Positions 45,478 to 54,804 of a stretch of 64,000 nt of DNA are shown piece after piece (within the stretch, counting starts at the first letter, position 1; every line of letters starts with the position of its first letter). Source of the stretch: Lichina pygmaea (lineage: Eukaryota > Ascomycota > Lichinomycetes > Lichinales > Lichinaceae). Under the pieces are notes generated by a model. The model ran no database searches. It was not told where the DNA came from and saw only the letters and a list, made by a program, of their open reading frames with translations. Both the position numbers and the translations under genes were made by a program. The stretch is taken from NCBI GenBank assembly GCA_963422465.1, contig OY730171.1, forward strand, positions 1,922,001 to 1,986,000. The letters are read 5' to 3'.

Positions 45478-46630
45478 TACGTAAGCCGAACACTGGATAC
45501 GTACGGTACTGTACGAATATGTACGTACCGTCCGGTCACGTCCGTACGATACGTAGCAACGCGACTGATTTCTTCACGGTCTTGCAATGAAGAATCGCCA
45601 GTCGACGAGGAAACCCCTTTTATATACCTATCCTGAGGAAGACGTGCCCGACCCGAAGATATCAGACACAACTTATTGGGAGATCCTGTAACTTCTCCTA
45701 TACCGTGCAACTCTATCACGCTGGCGTCTGGTCGCACGATGGCTATTTGGACTTTGAACCCCTTTTCAGACCATTTATAATCATACAAAAAGCCTGTCGA
45801 TGAGAGAAAGTTTGTTCGCAAAGGCCAGGAATGACGATATGCACAGAGCGTAATCTCGAGTGGCCGGGCGAATAATTTATGGCTTTTATACTGGCTTCTT
45901 AGACCCCTACCTTTTTTCGGCCTATCTCTATTTCTACGATGAAGATTTCCGTTAAGAAGAGAAAGACTTTTTGACAGTAAAGAGAGAAGAATAAAGGCAA
46001 CAATACTTGAACTCGATGAATTTCCCCCAGATATGCAGTGAATACAAACATGAGATCACTGTAGCAACCTCGCCCTACCGAGACAAAGGTTTCCGGTTCA
46101 TCCTGTACCATGTTTGATCCTGAGATCAACCACGTTTTTCAGATCAAAGTATAGAACCCCTCTGTTCACAATAAAAAGTTTAAGTTACCCCTATTTTCCA
46201 TTCACCTCTGTCTAGTACCTTAGATATGAGTCACCCGTCGCAAGTAGTTGTAAAATTATTTCGTGATGACGGAGGCTGAGACAAGCTAGAAACTCTTCGT
46301 CAAAACAACGACGATGAAGCTGATGATCTTCATCGAAACAACAACGATGGTGTTAACAGTCATCTTCATCGAGATAGCGATGATGAAGTTGATGATCGTC
46401 TTTGTAAAGTGACTATTCAACGATAGATTATAGTCAGCCGAGCACCAGTGTTATAGTCGCCAAGTTAAAAGAGGCTCGTCGTGACCAAGTCCATAGAAGT
46501 TGTGTTTCCTCGGGACATCACCATTAAGATAGAGTACTACGTAGTCCAGGCGCTGGAAAACAGATTGGGCGGCAGCAAAGGCACAAGTGGTAGTTTGCGC
46601 CGAGGATCAAAGAAAGCGAGAAAAAAGATA
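45478..46630. other. AT-rich island between SSR4 and RUB1
   Basis: From about 45640 to 46480 the DNA is clearly richer in A+T than the flanking genes. It contains GTAC clusters at the left and, at about 46300-46400, three diverged units of roughly 33 bases around GATGAAGNTGATGATC and TCATCTTCATCGA. No protein family is recognised. It may be an eroded repeat. Confidence 0.5.
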
Positions 46631-49084
46631 TCAGCCCTCCGCGTGATCAGACCCTTCCCGATGCATGTCCATGTCCGTCCCTTGAAGCGCGTCCCCGAAT
46701 GCCGAGTCGCCCAGCGTCAGCGGTTCCTCGCTGTCTAGCGTCATGGTGATGTCTCCGTCGACAGCGGAGGTGGTAGCGAGGCCAGGCCCGCCCGCTGATG
46801 ATGACGATGTTGTTGTTGTTTTTGCACGCTCTGTAGGGGAGCGCCCCTGACCCAGCCCGTCCGCTGGAAACATGCTGTGACCAAGCATGGCCGGCCCATC
46901 TGCCGCCGCGGCTGCTGACGCGGCTTGTCCAAGTTCTCCCGGAGCTGCTGGGATTGCGGCTCCCGTCGGTGCGGGGACTGCTGCGTTAGAAACCCCTTCT
47001 TGAGGGTCTCCGTCGCTGGCCATGACCCCCTCGTCGGTACCGACCATCACCCGGTCGCGCGCTTCTGCGTCGGCCATATCGTCGTGCGCGACCCCGAGGC
47101 CCTCGAGGATAGGGGGCGCCGTGAGGGGTACGTCTAGCGGCGGAACCGCAGACGCGGCAACTGGACCAGGATGCGGTCGCTCGTCACCTGCCACTTGCGG
47201 CTGTCCCGACACGGTTCCTTGAGCGGCCGCGTTGCCTGTCTGAGTCGGCATGCCTCCGTCAGAGGGTCCCCCGGGAGTTGACTTGTCACGCGCGCCGGCT
47301 GCGGCCAGACCTATGGAAGAGGTGCCTTGCCGGACCGCGGCCGAGGCCTGCTTCCAGTCTCGTTTGCCGACGTGGTATCGCGACCGGAACTGCGCCAGCC
47401 CAGGATGGTTCTCGTCGAGGGCCCCCGCTTGCACCAGCACAACCTCGTCCGTGATGTAGATGCGCTTCCCGCTTTCGGCCTCGGCCTTCGAGACGGCGTC
47501 GTCCACTCCCTCGATCGACGGACGACTCGTCGAGGCGGCCTCGGTACGTCCCTCGACACGCCCGCGCTCCGGGTCGGGTTCGTCGGCGTCCCACTCGGCC
47601 TCGCGAAGTCTCAGTTCGGCCTGTTTCCAGAACTCGCAATGCTCGATGAACTCCCGCGAGTCTCTCTCGTGCTGCTTCTCTAGCCTGCGCGCCTCGGACT
47701 CGTTCTCGAGGACCCGCTGCCGTATCCGCTCGACCAACGTTCTCTTCGTATCCGCCGTGGAGGCGCCAGCGCTCTGTAGCTGCACGTCGGGCGGTGGCAG
47801 GTTGCACGCCGTCCTGAGTAGAGGCTCGAGGCCCAGATCGATCGCTTGGATCTGGATGAGCGAGAAGGGCGACGTCAGAATCTCACCTATCATCTCCTGG
47901 TTGTGCTTGAAGCGCGCCATCGCGACGTCACGCGGAGTGAGATAGTCAAACTCATCGCCGAGCGCCGTGTCTTCCTCGTCGTACATTTCCATCGCCATGG
48001 CTTCTGCGTCGGTCATCTGGCCGGCCGCAGCCGCCGCCGCCGCCGCCGCCGCCGCCGCTGCTGCTGTCTGACCGTATGGCAACGGGCGAGGTCTCTTCGC
48101 GGGCGAGGGGCCAGCGTTGCCCTGTGCCGCCGCGTGTTGCGCGTAGATGGATGCTTGTTGTGCTCGGTGGCCGGGCGAGGCCTGTACCGCACTCGGATGG
48201 CCCGCAACGTTGTGTGGAAACGGGCTCGGACTGGCATGTGCGGGCGGGTTGATCGTTGGCCAATGCGTACGGTCATGCAGCATGAACTCCTTGCGCACCA
48301 GACGTCCTTGACCCTGCAGGAACTGACGCCGAGCCAGGAGCTGCTGCACGTGAGGGGGGATGGGAATGCGGTTGACGGGCAGTCGGAAAGTGTGCTCGCT
48401 TGGTGCATAGTGCACAAGCCACAGAGAAGGATCGAAAGACATGCCAGTGCTGGATCCGGTCAAGCGATACCTACGGCGACAGTGCGAGGCGACGTTCTCC
48501 TTGCCTGGTTTGTAGCCGTATCGATGGACCAGCATCTCGATCGCCTGAAGGTGCAACCTGTCAGCCAGCGTGGTCTTCTTGAAAGGAGGTTCGGCTACGC
48601 ACGCAGCCTTTGACGTCCAGGCTGAGGGCCTCTTCCACGTCTCCCCAGACGTATCCATCGGTCGCAAAGTTAACTCCAAGCTGCTCGGGCTGCCAAACCA
48701 GCAAGAGCGATCCATCCGGCGGCGCATCGAGGAAGGTCCAGCACATCGGCGCCGTGTGGCGCGTGATGGCCGGCGCTTGGAGAAGGTAATCGGCAATCAT
48801 CTCCGACGTCATGTAGCTGATGGCTGGATACGCGAAGTTGGATACCAGATGGACGTGGGGCAACTATGGGGGAGCAAGCATCAGTTGGAGACATGCGACA
48901 GGTCAGGATGAACCGGGGCGGGCCTCACCAGTGCCGGGGGCACACCATCGCTAGGGTCGCGCATCTCTCTCATCCTGTGCGGTGAATGCCGAGCGAGTCT
49001 CCTGTATTTGTAGATCTCAGGGACTGTACGTACTAGTTGCGCACTGTAAAAGGCTTGTTGGAGTCTCGAGAGGTCGTCGGTCAC
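46631..49084 (-). CDS. SSR4: SWI/SNF and RSC chromatin-remodelling subunit Ssr4
   Basis: Fungus-specific subunit shared by SWI/SNF and RSC remodellers. Exons 49084-48929, 48863-48603 and 48544-46631 join in phase 0 to about 776 residues. The N-terminal Ssr4 domain is continuous across exons: LSRLQQAFYSAQLVRTVPEI, LPHVHLVSNFAYPAISYMTS, CWTFLDAPPDGSLLLVWQPE, GVNFATDGYVWGDVEEA, CRRRYRLTGSSTGMSFDPSL, WLVHYAPSEHTFRLPVNRIP and LVRKEFMLHDRTHWP. After it come a Pro/His/Ala linker, a poly-Ala run of about 15 (GC-rich codons near 48022-48064), a conserved block DEFDYLTPRDVAMARFKHNQ, coiled coil, and a long low-complexity tail. Confidence 0.88.
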
Positions 49085-50446
49085 AGTGAAGCTTCATATA
49101 GTTTCCCACGTGACTTTTCCATACCGTAGCTACGACGTGTGTTGCGGAAATAACGTTAGTGCGATACTGTAGTAGAGTACGGGCAAAGTCGATGGCAGAG
49201 CCGCGAATCAGAACTCTTGAGACCTCTAGATGCAGTTCAAAACTCGTCAGCTTTCTGCATATGATGAGTGATGGCTTGGTATCGGTAGTTGATATTGCCA
49301 AGAGGCTCAGCATGTACCTGTAGATACCTGTACCAAGTCATCTGTTTTTGCTTTGGGGTTGCTGGTGCTGGATCATCAGGGAGCTCGGGGAGTAGATCCA
49401 TGATGCCTCGTGGGCGTGGTGAGCGACTACAGATGTTTTGACACGGTGAGGGGATTTCTAGCTTACTAAGCATACTTTCATATCCAGATCTCCCCTTCGC
49501 GATGCGTACGAGGTGTCTAGCGGATATAACGTTGGATTGATACAAGCGAAAGTCAATTGTAGAGCCGCATTATCAAGATTCTTGAGACAGACATTTGCTC
49601 TTGTACGAGTAATACGTACAGCTTAGTATTCTGTATGCCCCCTGTTGGCATCAATTACTGCCTGGCATCGTGCCTGCATGGAGTCTATGTTGCTGGTGCA
49701 TCAAGAAACTCGGGGACCTGGTCCATGATGTCGCAATTTTCATCGTGATCTAACCAAAGTTTTTGCACGGGTCTTTTGATACTGTTGCGGGTACTCCAGC
49801 TTACTAAGCGTATACATCTAATGTTATATCCGCTAGACACCTCGTACAGTACTCGTACGAAGGTACGGAGTACATACGGACGCAAGTACTGTCGGCAATA
49901 TATCTGAGCACTACAAAAGTCACTGTCCCTGAGCGGATCGGCAGCACCGCTTTCGCCGTGGATGGCAGACCGGTGATGTGCCAGTGGGACAATTATTGTG
50001 AATTGTAAGAAGATTTTCTTTCTCGCTGCCATCTCGGCACCTATGGACAGCTGTTCATTGGAGGCCCATAGTTTAGTGCGCACATGCCCTCTCGTTGGTG
50101 CCTGTGGAAGCCCAAGCGTAGCATCAAGACGACCGGCGATTTCCATCGTGTCCTTCACGTGCGTAGAACTGCAAGTCTCGTTAAGGCACCTGACCTTCTG
50201 GACGTACGTCGTCCAACTTACTCGGTACAGACGAAGATTTAGGAAGTGAGTCGGCGGTGCGGAACAGCCACGGTGGTGTATCAGGCATATCAGAAACCGA
50301 GCCCCTTTCCACCGCGAATGCTGCAGCGTGTCCCGTCTTCGATGGACGGACGCGAGCCCCATCAAATGCTCAAGCCTCTCAGCAATATGCGCCACAGGAA
50401 CGTGGACATTGGGAATGAGTGGCCGGGAAGAGTTCATCAGGGTCCG
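49085..50446. other. Spacer with Tc1/mariner relic cluster
   Basis: Between SSR4 and RBM42. It holds tandem and inverted repeat units at 49090-49890 (described separately) and one GTACGGAGTAC (49863-49873). A 250-codon minus frame at 49685-50437 runs through relic sequence and is not called as a gene. Confidence 0.5.
49090..49890 (-). mobile_element. Tc1/mariner DNA transposon relics, tandem and inverted
   Basis: On the minus strand at about 49690-49624 the frame reads NIDSMQARCQAVIDANRGH then TEY and a stop, matching the C-terminal tail of Tc1-type transposases (SMPRRxQAVIxAxGGxTxY). Units at 49131-49225 and 49507-49593 are diverged direct copies about 377 bases apart (shared CGGATATAACGTT-like and AGAGCCGC...TCTTGAGAC blocks). 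A segment at 49824-49849 is the inverted form of 49508-49532 (TACGAGGTGTCTAGCGGATA), as expected of terminal inverted repeats. No DDE catalytic core is visible; this is a heavily deleted relic. Confidence 0.5.
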
Positions 50447-51751
50447 TCAGCCCAGCACCCTCAGTCCGCCCTTCGTCTTGTTCGACTTCTTCTGTACGCC
50501 GGCCCCTGTCTTGGCCCCGGATCCGCCTCCGGGCCCGCCTCCGGCGCCGTGCGCACCACCCTTGCCTCCTTTGCCGTGTTTGTGCTTCTTGTCGCCGTGG
50601 ACAAAGGGCCGGATCTCGGTGGTGCTTCGTCGGAGGAGCACCGGGTGGCTCCCGATGTACTTGCCCTGCATCTCCTTGGCCGCCTGGAAGTACTCGTCGC
50701 CGTCGCTGAAGCTGACGAAACCGTACCCCTTGCTCTTCGTCGTACGCTTGTCCCGGATGACCCGCGCTTTCTGGACCGACGGGTACCGCGCAAAGGCCTT
50801 GAGCAACGACTCGTCTGTAACTTCCCCCGCGAGGTTGCCCACGAACAACCGGAAGTGCGCCGGATCCCACTCCAGCAGCGTCTGGTCCGTCCAGTTCTGG
50901 CCGCCGCCGCTGCGTTGCACGGTCACCGTCTTCTCTTTGCCGTCGGCACCTTTGGCAGTCGTCACAGCACCCGCCTCGGCCTCACCGGTCGAAGACGTGG
51001 GACCGCCCGCCGCGGACGACCCACCCGCCTCGGCTCGACCACCGACGGGGCCTGCATTCGCTCCGCTGGCCGACGCCGGCCCTTCGGTGCCGTGTCCGCC
51101 ACGCGAGCTCCATCGAACGCCTGCGCGGTTGTTTGTCTGGTCCGACGCGTCTTTGCTCACGTAGGCGCTCTGCCACTGGGCAATCTGTGCCTCCATCTCC
51201 GGGTCGACGCCTGGGTCATGGTACCGGTTGGGCCCTCGTCCGCGCCCGACTCCTGCATGCTGTTCTTGGCCCGGTAACGGAAACGGGTTCCGTATCTGTG
51301 GCGGAGAGGTAGATGTGTAAGGCCCCTGGGCGGCCGCACCGTAGTAGGACTGGGTGTGACTCGCTTGGTAAGGCCCCTGATGTGCGGTGGTCCTACCATA
51401 GGCTGTCGGTGCGGAGTTGTAGCCCACCGGCGCGGCCGAGACGGAGGTGGCTTGATTCGTCCAGCCAGGTGTCGTGCCACCCGTCTGCCCAGGTCTGTAC
51501 GAAGGGAAGCCGCTGGCGCCTGGCGCGGCTCCGACGCCGGGTGCGGCACCATACGAGGTCGTGCCGGGTGCTCCGGTCGTCAAGGAAGGGGTAGAGGAGT
51601 AGGTGGAGGTGAAGGACGGCGGAGGGCCCGCCGGCGGCGGCGGTCGAGGAGGCAGCGAGGCGTGCGCCGGCTGCTGGCTCGTGGCAGACGACGACGACGA
51701 CGACGACGCTGCTTTTGATGCCCCGACACCTGGAGGCGGCGGATAGGACAT
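50447..51751 (-). CDS. RNA-binding protein of the RBM42 family
   Basis: Single exon of 434 residues with one C-terminal RRM. The N-terminal half is Pro/Ser/Gly/Tyr-rich and disordered. A conserved linker (DPEMEAQIAQWQSAYVSKD) leads to WTDQTLLEWDPAHFRLFVGN (RNP2) and KGYGFVSFSDGDEYFQAAKE (RNP1), then MQGKYIGSHPVLLRRS, the exact arrangement of RBM42, which associates with spliceosomal and stress-granule RNPs. The tail is Lys/Gly-rich. Divergent from the 6-phosphogluconate dehydrogenase gene. Confidence 0.88.
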   Translation of the reverse strand: MSYPPPPGVGASKAASSSSSSSATSQQPAHASLPPRPPPPAGPPPSFTSTYSSTPSLTTGAPGTTSYGAAPGVGAAPGASGFPSYRPGQTGGTTPGWTNQATSVSAAPVGYNSAPTAYGRTTAHQGPYQASHTQSYYGAAAQGPYTSTSPPQIRNPFPLPGQEQHAGVGRGRGPNRYHDPGVDPEMEAQIAQWQSAYVSKDASDQTNNRAGVRWSSRGGHGTEGPASASGANAGPVGGRAEAGGSSAAGGPTSSTGEAEAGAVTTAKGADGKEKTVTVQRSGGGQNWTDQTLLEWDPAHFRLFVGNLAGEVTDESLLKAFARYPSVQKARVIRDKRTTKSKGYGFVSFSDGDEYFQAAKEMQGKYIGSHPVLLRRSTTEIRPFVHGDKKHKHGKGGKGGAHGAGGGPGGGSGAKTGAGVQKKSNKTKGGLRVLG

Positions 51752-52871
51752 GATGAACAGCTCGTCCGCGACCAGCCGAGGAAGAAGCGGACCTCAGATG
51801 AACGTACCTCTCGCGCCGCACCGCGACAGGACGGCTCGGAGGCCACAAGCACGACCCTGAGTGGACTTGCCGCACTCGTCCTCGACCGAGCTCTCGCTAC
51901 TCTCCTCCTCGCGGAATCCAACCGCCTTGGAGACTTTAGTTGGGACCGACTTGTGTTCGTAGGTTTGGTGTCTGCTGTCGCCAACTCACCTTTGGCTACG
52001 CGCTGTAGATCGCGGCCGCCAATGCTGCCGTGGATCACTAGGAGTAGCGCTCCGGGTCGATACTCTCAGCATTCTTGCTTATGTAATCGAGTTTCCCTAC
52101 TACTAAAAGTCATGAGGTCTGACTCGGGGGTGCTCTTGCGTCGGACACCATTCAATATTTGATACGTCTCTGGCGCTCGACTTTGGTGAGGAGTCGAACA
52201 TTACGTAATCAAGCTCAAAGAAGCTGATGTCACATGACCATCTCCTCCCTCTTCGGCCAAGATTGAGGCATTATTCGCGAGTACGTACGTTACGCGCCTA
52301 CATACATGGGTACGTACGAAGTATACAACAGCCCAATTAGTATATCAGAGTACTTTCCACATGACGACTATCATTGATGCTGCGAAATGCTGCCAAGCAG
52401 GAATGGCTGATGTCGGTCGATCGTCGGCTGGAGCCGGGGCCATCCGGCCCGCTGATCTTGCAGTGTCCATGACTTTGGATCTACAGCGTCCATTCGACTG
52501 CTGCGCCATAAGTCGCCCGGAGCCGCGATGCCGCCTTCCAGCAACCCTCAGCAAAATACGTACGTACGTAGTATATACGTACTTACATCGCTGCGGCACC
52601 ACATCTCCTTCGCTCATCGTCGTCCTGACCCGTTCACTTCTCCAAACCTCCTTGTCGTCTTCACAGACCCTACCACAACATCGTCACGGAAGTCCACTCC
52701 GCCGGCTTCCTCCCATCGCAAGAGAACAGGACTACCCCGCTCTCAGCTCGACCGCCAACCGCAGTGTCGTCGAGACGTTTCGGATATCCCGATTGACGTT
52801 GACGCTTCTATCCCCCAGCCGGCTCGGAGCTAGCCGGAAGTAGAACTGTTGCCCTCGTCGTCGAGTTCACG
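51752..52871. promoter_or_regulatory. Divergent spacer RBM42/GND1
   Basis: About 1.1 kb between divergent starts, with GTAC clusters at 52283-52325 and 52555-52580. Minus-strand frames next to RBM42 are open by base composition only. No further gene recognised. Confidence 0.4.
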
Positions 52872-54804
52872 ATGGCGGATCAAGCTGTGTAAGTTTCGCC
52901 TTGGCCGACGAGATGCGAGCGAGCAAGCGAGCGAGGGATCAGGCAAGCAAGCTCCATCGTCGGTGGGGGGATCCGGGCCCCGGCGTAAGCCTGAGCTGCG
53001 GTCTCTCCTCCGCCGCGGCCGCTTCTTCCCCCGTCTCGCCCTCGACCCGACCCTTGGAGAACGCGACGGTTGATGTCCAGGCCTTGCTGACGACAGAGCC
53101 CGACTCGCCGGCATCAATGTTGGCGAGCCGGCGCGACTCCGAGCCAGTGCCGACATTGGCCTCATCGGCCTGGCCGTCATGGGCCAGAATCTCATCCTGA
53201 ACATGGCCGATCATGGATACACCGTCTGCGCGTACAATCGCACGATCTCGAAGGTGGATCACTTCCTCGAGAACGAAGCCAAGGGGAAGTCGATCGTTGG
53301 CGCCCACACGACGGAGGAGTTCGTGAGCAAGCTCAAGAAACCCCGGCGGGTGATGCTCCTCGTTCAGGCCGGCCCTGCCGTGGACAAGCTCGTCGAGGCC
53401 CTCCTGCCGCTGTTGGAGAAGGGCGACATCCTCATCGACGGCGGCAACTCGCACTATCCGGACACGAACCGTCGGACCAAGGCGCTCGCCGACAAGGGCA
53501 TCCGCTTCGTGGGCACGGGCGTGTCCGGTGGCGAGGAGGGCGCGCGCTACGGCCCCAGTCTGATGCCCGGTGGTAACGAGGAGGCCTGGCCCTTCATCAA
53601 GGACATCTTCCAGAGCATCTCGGCAAAGAGCGACGGCGAACCCTGCTGCGATTGGGTGGGCGACGAAGGCGCCGGCCATTACGTCAAGATGGTCCACAAC
53701 GGGATCGAGTACGGCGACATGCAGCTCATCTCCGAGGTCGGTGAAGAGCTGTCGGGCGGCCTGGCGCGCCGCGCCGCGCCGCGCCGTCGTGCCGTTCCCC
53801 GTGCCGGTTGGCGCATCCGAGAGGCTGACCTCGACCGTCGCTGCAGGCGTACGACATCATGAAGCGCGGCCTGGGCATGTCGAACGACGAGATTGGCGAC
53901 GTCATGGCCAAGTGGAACAAGGGCGTCCTGGACTCGTTCCTGATCGAGATCACCCGCGACGTGATGTACTTCAAGGACGACGACGGCGAGGCCCTGGTCG
54001 AGAAGATCCTCGACTCGGCCGGCCAGAAGGGCACCGGTAAGTGGACCGCCATCAACGCGCTCGACCTGGGCATGCCGGTCACTCTCATCGGCGAGGCCGT
54101 CTTCGCCCGCTGCCTCAGCTCGTTGAAGTCCGAACGGGCCCACGCCTCGACCGTCCTCGACGGTCCCACCCCGAAGTTCGACGGCGACCGCGTGCAGCTC
54201 ATCGCCAACCTCGAGCAGGCACTCTACGCCTCCAAGATCATCTCCTACGCCCAAGGGTTCATGTTGATCCAAAATGTCGGTCTCGTCCCCGCGCCACGCA
54301 GGCGGACGTGTCTCCTCCCTCTGCCGTCGATCGCTTCGCTGACTCCTACTCCACTCCGCCCAGGCCGCCAAGAACTACGATTGGAAGCTCAACAAGCCGT
54401 CGATCGCTCTCATGTGGCGTGGCGGCTGCATCATCCGGTCCGTGTTCCTGAAGGACATCACCTCGGCATACCGGAAAGACCCGGACCTGGAAAATCTGCT
54501 CTTCGATGACTTCTTCAACAAGGCCATCCACAACGCCCAGGACGGCTGGAGAGACGTCGTCAGCAAGTGCACCCTCTGGGGCATTCCGATGCCGGCCTTC
54601 AGCACCGCCTTGAGCTTCTACGACGGGTACCGCAGCAAAGACCTGCCGGCGAACCTCCTTCAAGGGCAGCGGGATTACTTTGGCGCTCACACCTTCCGCA
54701 TCAAGCCCGAGCATGCCAACGAAAAGTACCCCGACGGTAAGGACATCCACGTCAACTGGACCGGCCGGGGCGGAAACGTCTCGGCCACGACTTATCAAGC
54801 ATGA
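52872..54804 (+). CDS. GND1: 6-phosphogluconate dehydrogenase, decarboxylating
   Basis: Third enzyme of the oxidative pentose phosphate pathway, yielding ribulose 5-phosphate, CO2 and NADPH in the cytosol. Exons 52872-52888, 53148-53736, 53847-54275 and 54364-54804 join in phase to 491 residues, the usual size. Motifs: [20 protein letters not shown] (NADP fold), [38 protein letters not shown] with catalytic Lys and Asn, [16 protein letters not shown] after intron 2, and the C-terminal block FGAHTFRI. A 17-base first exon followed by a 259-base intron is an unusual but in-phase arrangement. The third donor (GTCGGT) is weak. Confidence 0.96.

Noticed and set aside
45036-45590. 184-codon plus-strand frame opposite the NEDD8 extension
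   Set aside because: Lies antisense to the extension; the minus-strand frame is longer, reaches the NEDD8 splice donor in frame and has the better composition. I cannot exclude it absolutely.
49685-50437. 250-codon minus frame upstream of RBM42
   Set aside because: Runs through transposon relic and spacer sequence; only its end relates to the Tc1 remnant.
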